DNA of 64,000 bases from Agrococcus sp. KRD186 (GCF_017168255.1 NZ_JABFAP010000001.1:66881-130880); one strand, 5' to 3'. Shown: positions 32,964 to 41,509, numbered from the stretch's first letter. Made by a program: numbers and translations. Notes: generated by a model not told the origin, from the sequence alone.

Positions 32964-33407
32964 ATGGACGAACCGATCACGGCCGAGGCCGAGGGCTATG
33001 TGCGCGAGCTGGCAGAGCTGTGGCTCGCGCCCCACGAGCAGGAGTGCCTCGCCTGCTACCTCGACCGGGTGGTCGCCGTGTTCGGTTGCCAGGGCGACCT
33101 GCGCTTCGCCGGGCGCTTCCGCGACCTCACCGCGCCGCGGGCGACGGCGCTCGAGCGGCGGCTGTCCGACTCGGGCGGCTGCTGCGATTGCGAGGTGCTC
33201 ACGAACGCGATGCAGCCCGCCTGGCACCTGTGGAGGCCTCGCCACTGGGTGCTCGTCGACGGCCTGAAGAGCCAGGTCGACGCCGAGCCGCCGAAGGAGA
33301 TGCCGCCCTGCACGGGTGTGCGCCGCGGCTCGACGCAGCCCTGCCGCAACTGGCACTCGATGCTGCGGCCGAGCTGGCGTGCGCGCCGCTTTGGGCAGCG
33401 CGGATGA
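32964..33407 (+). CDS. Hypothetical protein, DUF2695-like
   Basis: A 147-residue protein from ATG 32964 (MDEPITAEAEGYVRELAELW). It contains C-L-A-C-Y-L in the N-terminal half and a later ERRLSDSGGCCDCEVLTNAM, which resembles the glycine-cysteine motif of DUF2695-type proteins. The C-terminal tail is Arg/Trp-rich. The cysteines could bind a metal. No function is known. The frame is open upstream to 32823, but that part overlaps the terminator hairpin and is not coding. Confidence 0.65.
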   Translation: MDEPITAEAEGYVRELAELWLAPHEQECLACYLDRVVAVFGCQGDLRFAGRFRDLTAPRATALERRLSDSGGCCDCEVLTNAMQPAWHLWRPRHWVLVDGLKSQVDAEPPKEMPPCTGVRRGSTQPCRNWHSMLRPSWRARRFGQRG

Positions 33408-33419
33408 CGTCGGCAAGCA

Positions 33420-33436
33420 GTACCAAACCTTGGTAC
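33420..33436. promoter_or_regulatory. Candidate ParD operator
   Basis: GTACCAA at 33420-33426 and TTGGTAC at 33430-33436 form a palindrome with a 3-base spacer, ten bases before the parD ATG. It overlaps the expected promoter and is AT-rich for the genome. ParD-type ribbon-helix-helix dimers bind such sites. Confidence 0.6.
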
Positions 33437-33445
33437 CTTCGCGGC

Positions 33446-33679
33446 ATGGCACGGAACACATCGATCAGCCTGGACGAGCACTTCGCGGACTTCCTGTCCC
33501 GGGAGGTGTCGTCAGGACGCTACGGGTCCGCAAGTGAGGTCATTCGCGCCGGACTGCGGCTCTTGGAAGACCAGGAGACGCGGCTGGCGACGCTCCGATC
33601 AGCGCTGGTCGAGGGTGAGGAGAGCGGCGCGCCGGAGGAGTTCGACTTCGACGCGTTCGTCGTCGCGAAGCAGGCATGA
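33446..33679 (+). CDS. parD: ParD-family antitoxin
   Basis: A 77-residue ribbon-helix-helix antitoxin. RNTSISLDEHFADFLSREVS is the beta strand and first helix, followed by the family motif GRYGSASEVIRAGLRLLEDQ. The acidic C-terminal part (EEFDFDAFVVAK) should wrap around ParE. Its stop overlaps the parE start by four bases (ATGA). ATG 33446 is used because the upstream frame runs through unrelated DNA. The protein neutralises ParE and represses the pair through the palindrome at 33420. Confidence 0.92.
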   Translation: MARNTSISLDEHFADFLSREVSSGRYGSASEVIRAGLRLLEDQETRLATLRSALVEGEESGAPEEFDFDAFVVAKQA

Positions 33680-33966
33680 GCGAATACCGGCTGACGCCGG
33701 CCGCGAGGCACGACCTCTCGTCGATCTGGGACTTCACCGAGGAGCGCTGGGACGTCCGCCAGGCGGAGACCTACGTGCTCGAGATCAGGGCGGCGATCGA
33801 GCGCGTCGCTGCCGACCCTGATCGTGGGCGAGCCTGCGACGAGATCCGCGCAGGCTACCGGCGGTACAGCATCGGCAGCCACCTGATCTTCTATGTCCCG
33901 AGCGACCACGGCGTGGACGTGATCCGCATCCTCCACCAGCGCATGGACCCGACGCGACACGTCTGA
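33676..33966 (+). CDS. parE: ParE-family toxin
   Basis: A 96-residue toxin of the RelE/ParE superfamily. EYRLTPAARHDLSSIWDFTE is the first strand and helix, then the core DEIRAGYRRYSIGSHLIFYV, and it ends in the conserved VIRILHQRMDPTRHV. ParE proteins usually poison DNA gyrase. It is intact and coupled to parD. The pair lies between a DUF2695-like gene and the DUF255 thioredoxin-like gene. Confidence 0.92.
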   Translation: MSEYRLTPAARHDLSSIWDFTEERWDVRQAETYVLEIRAAIERVAADPDRGRACDEIRAGYRRYSIGSHLIFYVPSDHGVDVIRILHQRMDPTRHV

Positions 33967-34034
33967 CCCCATCGCGTCTCGCATCCGCTGCTCCGCACAG
34001 AGCGCGCAGGCGGCTGGCCGCGTACCGTGGGCGC

Positions 34035-35936
34035 ATGAGTCGCATCGCCGACAACCGGCTCGGGGCCGCCACCAGCGACTACCTGCGCCTGCACGCCGCC
34101 AACCCGGTCGATTGGCGCGAGTGGGGCGATGCCGCCTTCGCCGAGGCGCGCGAGCGCGGCATGCCGGTGTTCGCCTCCGTCGGCTACGCCACCTGCCACT
34201 GGTGCCACGTGATGGCACGCGAGTCGTTCGCCGACCCGGCGATCGGGCAGCAGCTGCGCGAGGGCTTCGTCGCGGTCAAGGTCGACCGCGAGGAGCGGCC
34301 CGACGTCGACGCAGCCCTCATGGGCGCGGCATCCGCCTTCACGCGCAATCTCGGTTGGCCGCTGAGCGTGTTCCTCACCCCCGAGGGGCTGCCGTTCTTC
34401 GCCGGCACCTACTTCCCGCCGGTCGGACGGCAGGGCATGCCGGGCTTCCGCGAGGTGCTGGCGGCGGTCGGGCAGGCCTGGCACGACCACCCGGATGCGG
34501 TGGCCGGCACGGCGGCGCAGGTGCAGGAGGCGCTGCGCTCGGCGAGCGCCGGTGCGAGAGCGAGCGGCGGCATCGGCGAAGGCACGGGCGATGGTGAGCT
34601 GCCCGACGTAGCAGCGGTGCGCGCGGCGCTCGCGGCCACCGCCGGGCAGGAGGACGCCCGCTTCGGCGGCTTCGGCGAGGGACAGAAGTTCCCGCAGGCG
34701 CCGCTGATCGTGGCGCTCGCGATGGCGGAGGTTGGCTCCTCTGAAGCCGATGATGCAGGGCCGGCGGGAGAACTGCGCGAGCTCGCCGGACGGCTGCTCG
34801 ACGCGGCCGCAGGCGACGACGCGGTGGTCGCGGCCGGCGGCTACTCGCACCTGCGCGGCCGCGACGGCGGGTTCTTCCGCTACGCGACCCAGCGCGACTG
34901 GTCGGTGCCCCACTTCGAGCGGATGCTGGTCGACAACGCGCAGTTGCTGCACGCCGCGACGCTCCTGGGCCGCGAGAACGTCGCTGCGGGGATCGTCGAC
35001 TTCCTGGCCGAGGTGCTGCGGCTGCCGAGCGGCGCGTTCGCCATCGCCGAGGACGCCGAGTCGCTCGTCGACGGCCAACGCGTCGAGGGCGGCTGGCACC
35101 TGCCGGAGCATGCCGGGGCGCAGCGCGATCGCCCACCGCTCGACCGCCTGGTCGTCACTGGCGCCAACGGGCTGGCGATCGAGGCGCTCGCGATCCGAGC
35201 GCTGCGCGACGAGGACGGCCGCGCACTCGAGCTCGCGACCGCCGCCGCCGAGCACCTGCTCGCCGCCCACGCACCCCACGCGCAGGCGGAAGCGGATGCG
35301 GGCGCGGACGCCGACGCGGAGCCGGTCGCGGATGGGCTGGCGCCCGGCGCGCTGGTGCACGCGAGCCTCGACGGGGTGGCCTCGAGCGCTGTGGCCACCG
35401 CGGCCGACGCGGGATGCCTCGCCAGCGGGCTGCTCGCGCTCACCGCCGCGACCGGCGAGGCGCGCTGGGCGGTCGCCGCGCGCGCGATCCTCGACGCGGC
35501 GCCCGACCCGGCGGTGACCGCATCGCAAGGGCCCGCGCTGCAGCTCGGCCCTGCCTCCGACGGCGACGCGCCCTCCGGGCAGGCGGCGATCGCGGGGGCG
35601 CTGCAGCAGCTCTACGCCCTCACCGGCGAGGCCGCGCACCTCGAGCGCGCGACGCGGCTGCTCGACGCGAGCCTGGCGATGCGCAACCCGTTCGCCGGGG
35701 CCGCCACGCTGAGGGTCGCCGGATTGCTGACGGAGCCGCCGCGCACCGTCGTGATCGTGGGGGAGCCGCCCGCCGCCGAAGCCCGCGAGCTGCGCCGCGA
35801 GCCCGGTGCGCTCGCGGCGACGGCGGAGCAGGCAGCAGCGCTCGCCGGCGCGGGCTTCGCGCTGCTCGAGGGCAAGAGCGAGCCCGGCGCCTACCGCTGC
35901 GAGGGGTTCGTCTGCGAGCTGCCGCAGCGATACTGA
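34035..35936 (+). CDS. DUF255 thioredoxin-domain protein (YyaL-like)
   Basis: A 633-residue protein of the YyaL/SPATA20 family. Residues 1-165 are a thioredoxin-like DUF255 domain starting ADNRLGAATSDYLRLHAANP, with the redox-type motif ATCHWCHVM (Cys 54, Cys 57) and VKVDREERPDVDAA. The remainder is an alpha/alpha-barrel like glycosidase or epimerase folds (GGFFRYATQRDWSVPHFERM is the family's conserved block), ending in CEGFVCELPQRY. The physiological substrate is not known. It has no operon partner; a 63-base gap separates it from parE. Confidence 0.88.
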   Translation: MSRIADNRLGAATSDYLRLHAANPVDWREWGDAAFAEARERGMPVFASVGYATCHWCHVMARESFADPAIGQQLREGFVAVKVDREERPDVDAALMGAASAFTRNLGWPLSVFLTPEGLPFFAGTYFPPVGRQGMPGFREVLAAVGQAWHDHPDAVAGTAAQVQEALRSASAGARASGGIGEGTGDGELPDVAAVRAALAATAGQEDARFGGFGEGQKFPQAPLIVALAMAEVGSSEADDAGPAGELRELAGRLLDAAAGDDAVVAAGGYSHLRGRDGGFFRYATQRDWSVPHFERMLVDNAQLLHAATLLGRENVAAGIVDFLAEVLRLPSGAFAIAEDAESLVDGQRVEGGWHLPEHAGAQRDRPPLDRLVVTGANGLAIEALAIRALRDEDGRALELATAAAEHLLAAHAPHAQAEADAGADADAEPVADGLAPGALVHASLDGVASSAVATAADAGCLASGLLALTAATGEARWAVAARAILDAAPDPAVTASQGPALQLGPASDGDAPSGQAAIAGALQQLYALTGEAAHLERATRLLDASLAMRNPFAGAATLRVAGLLTEPPRTVVIVGEPPAAEARELRREPGALAATAEQAAALAGAGFALLEGKSEPGAYRCEGFVCELPQRY

Positions 35937-36023
35937 GCGGCCTCGACAGCGGAACGCAGGCGCCGCGCCGACACTGTTCCGCGGCCTCGACCGCGGGCGG
36001 CAGGCGGCCGGCGCGGGTGGGCG

Positions 36024-37979
36024 CTACGGCCAGATCGGCGACGGCGGCCAGTAGCGCAGGCGGATCTGCGGCTCGGGCATCGCGATGCCGTACGCGACCG
36101 GCAGGAACCACAGCGCGACGGCGATGCTGACGATCACCAGCACGGCGATCACCGTCCAGCCGGCCGCGCGGCGCTCGACGTCGTCCTCCCAGCGGCGCAG
36201 CCGCAGGCGGCGGGTTCGCCGCCGGTGCGGCGCGTGGTGGGGGATCGCGGCGGCGACGTCCGCGTCAAGGCGCGCCGACGCATCCGCCATCTCGAAGTGG
36301 GGCGGCGCACCCGGGGTGGCCGGCGCGCTCGAGCCGGCCGACGCATCCGCCATCTCGAAGTGGGGCAGCCCACCCGGGGTGCCCGGCTTGCTCGAGCCGG
36401 CCGACGCATCCGCCCCCACTGCCTCCACCACGGCAGCGCCCACCACGGCAGCGCCCGGCACGGCAGCGACCGGCACGGGCGGGCGGTAGCGGCCGACGAG
36501 CAGCTGCAGGGCGTAGGCGAGGCCGATGAGCATGAACGGCAGGAAGACGATCGCGTAGAAGAAGAAGATCGTGCGGTCGGGGAACGCCAGCCACGGCAGG
36601 TAGCCGGCGGCGATCGCGACCAGCAGGAAGCCGGCGCGGCGGTCGAGCGCGCGGCCGAGCCAGAACAGCAGCACGCCGATCACGAGCACGCCCGCGTACC
36701 AGGTGAGCAGGTTGGGCAGCGCGGTGATCCACCACACGCCTGCCTCGGTCGTCGCCGACTCGAACGCCGTCGGGCGACCGAGCCACAGCCACTCGACCGC
36801 CGGCGACTGGTACGGGTGATCCTTGTCGAGGCCGACGTGGAAGCCGAGCTGCTGCGCGTGGTACATCCACAGCGACTGCAGCCCCAGCGGCACCCAGGCG
36901 AGCAGGCCGCCCCAGCGCAGGTCGGCGCGCTCGAGGGCGAGCTGCGAGCCCCAGCCGCCGTCGAACCAGCCGGCGTAGCTGGCGACGTAGACGACCAGCG
37001 CCGGGCCGACGAGCAGCACGACGCTGGCGGGCGCCTGCAGCAGCAGGGTGCTCAGCCACGGGCGGCGGAAGCCGGCGCGGCGGCGGTCGAGCGCGTCCAT
37101 CAGCACGATCCAGGGCCCGAACAGAGCGAGGAAGGCCGCACCCGACCACTTGGTGGCGCAGGCGGCGCCCAGCAGCACGCCGGCGACGATGATCCAGGGG
37201 CGGCTCCAGACGGCGGCCAGGAAGCGCCGCGGCCCTTCGGCCAGCGCCCGCACCGTGCGGGCGGGGGAGCCGCGCCGGTCGAGCAGCAGCGCCCCGGCGC
37301 CGGCCAGCACGAACAGCGCGAGCATGCCGTCGAGCAGCGCCGTGCGGCTCATCACGATCGCGAAGCCGTCGATCGCCAGCCAGAGCGCCGCGAGCGACGC
37401 GAACGCGATCGAGCGCAGCATGCCGCGGGCGATCGCATAGGTGAGGCCGACCATCGCGATGCCGGCCAGCGCGCTGGGCAGCCGCCACCAGAACGGGTCG
37501 GTCATGCCGAACACCGCCATCGCCATGCCGATGATCCACTTGCCCAGCGGCGGGTGCACGACGTAGTCGGGCTCGCTCGTCAGCCCGCTCGCGTCGCCGG
37601 CCTCGAAGGCCTCGTTCGCCTCCTCGCCCCACTCGCCCTCGTAGCCGAGCTGCCACATCGACCAGCCCTCTTTGACGTAGTACGTCTCGTCGAAGACCAG
37701 CTGGTGCGGGTGGCCGAGCGCTGTCAGCCGCGCGATCGCAGCCACCGTCATGATGGCGACCGGCGCTGCGATCTCGAGCGTGCGGCGGATGCGCGGCTCG
37801 TGCAGCCGCGCTTCCACGCGGCCGTACGCCGCGGTGAGCCGCTCGAGGCGCGGCCGGGAGGGCGCGTCGGGCGCGCGCTCGGCCTCGACCGCGACGCCGG
37901 CGCCGCCCCGGGCGCCGCTCGCGCCGCCGGTGCCGCCTGCGCTGGCGCCCGCGGCGGGGTCGTCGCTGGGCAGGGTCAC
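36024..37979 (-). CDS. pmt: Protein O-mannosyltransferase (PMT family)
   Basis: A 651-residue GT39-family membrane enzyme that transfers mannose from polyprenyl-phosphate mannose to secreted proteins. The first luminal loop has the catalytic acidic pair in HQLVFDETYYVKEG, followed by EPDYVVHPPLGKWIIGMAMA. About 11 membrane helices and the PMT C-terminal segment MYHAQQLGFHVGLDKDHPYQ follow. Residues of about 526-568 are two copies of a 21-residue repeat (63 bp) in a cytoplasmic loop. GTG 37979 is chosen because upstream frame continuation is repeat DNA. The pmt-rsmI divergent pair is conserved in actinobacteria such as Mycobacterium. Confidence 0.92.
   Translation of the reverse strand: MTLPSDDPAAGASAGGTGGASGARGGAGVAVEAERAPDAPSRPRLERLTAAYGRVEARLHEPRIRRTLEIAAPVAIMTVAAIARLTALGHPHQLVFDETYYVKEGWSMWQLGYEGEWGEEANEAFEAGDASGLTSEPDYVVHPPLGKWIIGMAMAVFGMTDPFWWRLPSALAGIAMVGLTYAIARGMLRSIAFASLAALWLAIDGFAIVMSRTALLDGMLALFVLAGAGALLLDRRGSPARTVRALAEGPRRFLAAVWSRPWIIVAGVLLGAACATKWSGAAFLALFGPWIVLMDALDRRRAGFRRPWLSTLLLQAPASVVLLVGPALVVYVASYAGWFDGGWGSQLALERADLRWGGLLAWVPLGLQSLWMYHAQQLGFHVGLDKDHPYQSPAVEWLWLGRPTAFESATTEAGVWWITALPNLLTWYAGVLVIGVLLFWLGRALDRRAGFLLVAIAAGYLPWLAFPDRTIFFFYAIVFLPFMLIGLAYALQLLVGRYRPPVPVAAVPGAAVVGAAVVEAVGADASAGSSKPGTPGGLPHFEMADASAGSSAPATPGAPPHFEMADASARLDADVAAAIPHHAPHRRRTRRLRLRRWEDDVERRAAGWTVIAVLVIVSIAVALWFLPVAYGIAMPEPQIRLRYWPPSPIWP
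36277..36414. repeat. 63-bp tandem duplication inside pmt
   Basis: The unit beginning GACGCATCCGCCATCTCGAA spans 36277-36339 and 36340-36402, with a 12-base third start at 36403. It encodes a repeated 21-residue block (ADASAGSS...PHFEM) without breaking the frame. Confidence 0.85.
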
Positions 37980-38495
37980 ACGGCCGATTCTGGCATCCGA
38001 TCCTGCGGCGGACGCGCGCCGCTGCCGCGTGCGGGACGAAATGTGCACGCGCGCGTGGTGGTGGGCCCGGTGATGTTCGCCATCGCGGGCGCGGCGGCCG
38101 CCGTTGGCGTGCACATGTTGGCGCCGGGCGGCAGGAGCGGGGCGGCCGCCGGCGTGCACTTGGCACGACGCGCGACGCCCGCTGCCCGCGGCGACGTGCA
38201 CGCGCAATGCGCGGCGGACGGGCTGAGATGTGCACGCGCACTCGGCGGTCAGCCCCGCAATGTCGGGCCTCGCCTGCGAAGCAGCCGCCGGCGGCGTGCA
38301 CATGTTGGCGCCGGGCGCCAGGCGCGGGGCGGCCGCGGGCGTGCACATGTTGGCGCCGGGCGCCAGGCGCGGGGCGGCCGCGGGCGTGCACATGTTGGCG
38401 CCGGGCGCCAGGCGCGGGGCGGCCGCGGGCGTGCACAGGGTGGCCCGTGGCGGAGCCAGCGCGCCCGCCGAGCGGCCGCCGCTAGCCTGGGCGGC
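37980..38495. other. Intergenic region between pmt and rsmI
   Basis: About 516 bases between two divergent genes. It holds no convincing gene although frames stay open because of high GC. Its dominant content is GTGCAC words and the 45-bp tandem array described separately. The pmt and rsmI promoters must lie within it. Confidence 0.7.
38109..38437. repeat. 45-bp tandem array with GTGCAC words
   Basis: Three exact copies of a 45-bp unit starting GTGCACATGTTGGCGCCGGG lie at 38296-38340, 38341-38385 and 38386-38430, with a partial fourth. A diverged copy is at 38109-38153. The ApaLI-type palindrome GTGCAC recurs at 38043, 38109, 38154, 38196, 38230, 38296, 38341, 38386 and 38431. Units are contiguous with no spacers. 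Confidence 0.9.
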
Positions 38496-39314
38496 GTGAT
38501 CATCCTCGGCGCCACCCCCATCGGCAATCTGGGCGACGCGAGCGGCCGGCTGCGCGAGGCGCTCGCGACCGCGCCCGTCATCGCCGCCGAGGACACCCGC
38601 ACGACCAAGCAGCTGCTGCGCGCCCTCGGCATCGACGCATCCGCCGTCTTCGTCGCCCTGCACGAGCACAACGAGGAGGCCGCCTCGCCAGCGCTGGTCG
38701 AGCGCGCCCGCGACGAGGACGTGCTCGTGCTCACCGACGCCGGCATGCCGACCGTCAGCGACCCCGGCTTCCGGCTCGTGCAGGCTGCGGTGGCCGCGGG
38801 GGTCGGGGTGACCTGCCTGCCGGGGCCCTCGGCGGTGCTGACGGCGCTCGCGCTCAGCGGACTGCCCACCGACCGCTTCGCGTTCGACGGGTTCCTGCCG
38901 CGTAAGGGCGGCGAGCGCGACCGCTTCCTGCAGCAGGTCGCGCGCGAGGAGCGCACGCTCGTGCTGTTCGAGGCGCCGCACCGGCTCGCCGAGTCGATCG
39001 AGGCCATCGCCCGCGCGATGCCCGAGCGCCGCATGGCCGTGTGCCGCGAGCTCACCAAGCGCTTCGAGGAGGTGCGGCGGGGCACCGCCGCCGAGCTGCT
39101 GCCGTGGGCGAGCGAGGGCGTGAAGGGCGAGATCGTGCTGGTGATCGAGGGCGCGACCCCGGCGCTCACCGACGTGGATGCGGCGGTGCAGCAGGTGCTG
39201 CGCCTCAAGGAGGGCGGGATGCGGTTGAAGGACGCCGCCGCCGAGGTCGCGGAGGCGACCGGGCACGCGCGCAACGCCCTCTACCAGGCCGCGCTCACGC
39301 ATCCGCCCGCCTGA
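38496..39314 (+). CDS. rsmI: 16S rRNA 2'-O-ribose C1402 methyltransferase
   Basis: A 272-residue tetrapyrrole-methylase-fold enzyme that methylates C1402 of 16S rRNA at the 2'-O, using S-adenosylmethionine. Diagnostic segments are IILGATPIGNLGDASGRLRE, AAEDTRTTKQLL, LTDAGMPTVSDPGFRLVQAA, LPGPSAVLTALALSGLPTDR and FDGFLPRKGGERD, then LTKRFEEVRRGTAAEL. The length is standard. The start is GTG 38496; upstream frame is repeat DNA. The gene is 58 bases downstream of the GTGCAC array and is followed by metG in the same direction. Confidence 0.95.
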   Translation: MIILGATPIGNLGDASGRLREALATAPVIAAEDTRTTKQLLRALGIDASAVFVALHEHNEEAASPALVERARDEDVLVLTDAGMPTVSDPGFRLVQAAVAAGVGVTCLPGPSAVLTALALSGLPTDRFAFDGFLPRKGGERDRFLQQVAREERTLVLFEAPHRLAESIEAIARAMPERRMAVCRELTKRFEEVRRGTAAELLPWASEGVKGEIVLVIEGATPALTDVDAAVQQVLRLKEGGMRLKDAAAEVAEATGHARNALYQAALTHPPA

Positions 39315-39387
39315 CCCCGCCACTGCGGCCGCCGTCGAGCCCGGCGGAGGCGCAGCGGGCCGACCGGCGGCTCGTAGACTGGACCCC

Positions 39388-40932
39388 ATGCCCGAGCGCT
39401 TCACCGTGACGACGCCGATCTACTACGTCAACGACGTGCCCCACATCGGCCACGCCTACAACGAGGTCGCCACCGACGTCCTCGCCCGCTGGCACCGCAT
39501 GCGCGGCGACGACACGTGGATGCTCACCGGCACCGACGAGCACGGGCAGAAGATCATGCGCACGGCCGCCGCCAACGGCGTCAGCCCGCAGGAGTGGACC
39601 GACCGGCTGGTCGAGACCGCCTGGAAGCCGCAGCTCGAACTGCTGAACATCCAGAACGACGACTTCATCCGCACCACCAGCGAGCGGCACAAGGCGGGCG
39701 TGCGCATCTTCCTCGAGCGGCTCAAGGAGGCCGGCTACATCTACCACGGCGAGTTCGAGGGCCAGTACTGCGTCGGCTGCGAGGAGTACAAGACGGCTGG
39801 CGATCTGGTGCCGGGCACTGGTGAGTATGAAGGCCAGCTGGTGTGCGCGATCCACTCGCGCCCCATCGAGGTCGTGCGCGAGGCGAACTACTTCTTCAAG
39901 CTGAGCGAGTTCGGCGACCGGCTGCTGGCGCTCTATGACGAGCGCCCCGACTACGTGCAGCCCGAGCACGTGCGCAACGAGGTGCGGCAGTTCGTCAAGC
40001 AGGGCCTCACCGACCTGTCGATCAGCCGCAACACCTTCGACTGGGGCATCAAGGTGCCGTGGGACGAGTCGCACGTCGTCTACGTCTGGTTCGACGCGCT
40101 GCTGAACTACATCACCGCTATCGGCTACGGCGTCGACGACGAGCAGTTCGAGCGCCGCTGGCCGGGCGTGCACATCGTCGGCAAGGACATCGCGCGCTTC
40201 CACGCCGTCATCTGGCCCGCCATGCAGATGGCCGCCGGCCTGCCCATCAGCGAGCACGTCTTCGGCCACGGCTGGTTGCTCGTCGGCGGCGAGAAGATGT
40301 CGAAGTCGAAGGCCACCGGCATCGAGCCGAAGCAGATCACCGAGGTCTTCGGCGTCGACGCGTTCCGCTACTACTTCATGTCGGCGATCGCCTTCGGCGC
40401 CGACGGCTCCTTCTCGTGGGAGGACCTCGACGCCCGCTACCACTCCGAGCTCGCCAACGGCCTCGGCAACCTCGCCTCGCGCGTGATCGCCATGGTGCAC
40501 AAGTACTGCGACGGCGTCGTGCCCGAGGTCGCCGTCGACGCCGAGCTGCAGACCTTGATGGCGGATGCGGTGGGTCGCGCCGACAGCGCGATCGACACGT
40601 TCGCGATCCACGACGCGGTCGACGCGGCGATGTCGATCGTCGAGCGGCTCAACGGCTACATCACCGAGCAGGCGCCCTGGGTGCTCGCGAAGGACGAGGC
40701 GCAGCGGCTGCGGCTGCACGCGGTGCTCGCCACCAACGTGCAGGGCATCGGCACGGCCGCGATCATGCTCGCGCCCGTCATGCCCGAGACCGCGCAGAAG
40801 CTCTGGGCCGCGGTCGGCGGCGAGGGCGAGGTGTCGGCGCAGCCGATCCGCGAGGCGCACCAGTGGCGCGGCACCGGCCGCGTGACGACGGTGCCGCCGC
40901 TGTTCCCGCGTATCGAGCAGCCCGCGGACTGA
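39388..40932 (+). CDS. metG: Methionyl-tRNA synthetase
   Basis: A 514-residue class Ia synthetase that charges tRNA-Met. The HIGH signature is HIGHAYNEVATDV (residues 19-22) and KMSKS is at 303-307 in VGGEKMSKSKATG. The zinc-knuckle region holds YCVGCEEYKTAGD and a later VCAIHS, where only part of a four-Cys set is visible, as in single-knuckle enzymes. The anticodon-binding domain includes EQAPWVLAKDEAQ. It lacks the C-terminal dimerisation extension of E. coli MetG. It follows rsmI after 73 bases. Confidence 0.96.
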   Translation: MPERFTVTTPIYYVNDVPHIGHAYNEVATDVLARWHRMRGDDTWMLTGTDEHGQKIMRTAAANGVSPQEWTDRLVETAWKPQLELLNIQNDDFIRTTSERHKAGVRIFLERLKEAGYIYHGEFEGQYCVGCEEYKTAGDLVPGTGEYEGQLVCAIHSRPIEVVREANYFFKLSEFGDRLLALYDERPDYVQPEHVRNEVRQFVKQGLTDLSISRNTFDWGIKVPWDESHVVYVWFDALLNYITAIGYGVDDEQFERRWPGVHIVGKDIARFHAVIWPAMQMAAGLPISEHVFGHGWLLVGGEKMSKSKATGIEPKQITEVFGVDAFRYYFMSAIAFGADGSFSWEDLDARYHSELANGLGNLASRVIAMVHKYCDGVVPEVAVDAELQTLMADAVGRADSAIDTFAIHDAVDAAMSIVERLNGYITEQAPWVLAKDEAQRLRLHAVLATNVQGIGTAAIMLAPVMPETAQKLWAAVGGEGEVSAQPIREAHQWRGTGRVTTVPPLFPRIEQPAD

Positions 40933-40936
40933 GCCC

Positions 40937-40990
40937 GCGCGCCCGCCGCGCGCCGCGCGCCGCGCCGCGCGCCGCGCCCCGCTCGCGCGG
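40937..40990. repeat. GC-only simple repeat after metG
   Basis: A run of CGCGCC/CGCCGCGC units with almost no A or T, directly after the metG stop. It could fold into strong hairpins and act as a terminator, or be replication slippage. Confidence 0.6.
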
Positions 40991-41065
40991 GGAATGACGA
41001 TTTCGTGTGGGAGTGACGCAACACTCCTGCACGGATCCATCAATCCTGAGCAGCGCGGGCGGGGG

Positions 41066-41333
41066 TTGACCCCAATGCCGTTCGGTTAGCCGTCGGGGCC
41101 GGGGGTCAAGATTCTGGTGTGGAGTGTCGCGGGATAGGTGCGTCGGTCGATCTCGCGGCCCTTGGCCCGGTACTTGGAGATGGCGCGTTTGATCACGCGC
41201 GCAGCCCTTGTGAAGAGATCGGTCTTGGCGGACAGATCCACTTCTACAAGGGCTGCGGCTCTCCAACGGGAGCCACGCGGACGCGCTGCTTGACATCACC
41301 GCCCGACGGCTAACCGAACGGCATTGGGGTTGA
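41066..41333. mobile_element. MITE-like element with 28-bp inverted repeats and 4-bp target duplication
   Basis: Perfect 28-bp terminal inverted repeats lie at 41070-41097 (starting CCCCAATGCCGTTCGGTTAG) and 41302-41329. TTGA flanks both ends (41066-41069 and 41330-41333), as a target duplication would. The inside is about 200 bases. On the minus strand its left part reads a transposase-like C-terminus (RVIKRAISKYRAKGREIDRR then TYPATLHTRILTPGPDG) whose TAA stop falls in the repeat. An inner 11-bp inverted repeat GCAGCCCTTGT is at 41201-41211 and 41246-41256. It is a deleted insertion sequence. Confidence 0.75.
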
Positions 41334-41414
41334 CCCGGCCTGGGGCGCCGACGAGCATGGGGCGCATGAGCGAGAGCAGCGCGGGCGCGGCGCGCACCAG
41401 CTGCGTGCGACGCG

Positions 41415-41495
41415 ATGGTGGCCTCGGGGCTCGACGGCGGGATGGACGAGAACTTCGACCGGCTCGACGAGGTGCTCGCGAGCCTCGCGCACTGA
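41415..41495 (+). pseudogene. C-terminal remnant of an SRPBCC-type protein
   Basis: Twenty-six codons (MVASGLDGGMDENFDRLDEV then LASLAH) that look like the C-terminal helix of SRPBCC/AHSA1-type proteins, where a similar ASGMEEG...DRLDELL ending is common. No N-terminal domain precedes it in frame. It lies between the MITE-like element and the IS1380-type sequence and was probably truncated by their arrival. Confidence 0.4.
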
Positions 41496-41509
41496 GCCCT
41501 GATCCACCG

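Noticed and set aside
38109-38437. Possible CRISPR array
   Set aside because: Units are contiguous with no unique spacers, and no cas genes are present.
38249-38485. Repeat-encoded peptides in the GTGCAC array (HVHARGRPAPGARRQ-type units)
   Set aside because: The 45-bp unit is a multiple of three, so frames stay open on both strands, but there is no start signal, no conservation evidence and the region is a divergent promoter.
40937-40990. GC-only run as a coding or regulatory element
   Set aside because: It is a simple repeat; at most it folds as a terminator for metG.
41119-41313. Small plus-strand frame inside the MITE-like element
   Set aside because: It overlaps the minus-strand transposase remnant and ends in the terminal repeat; no protein features.
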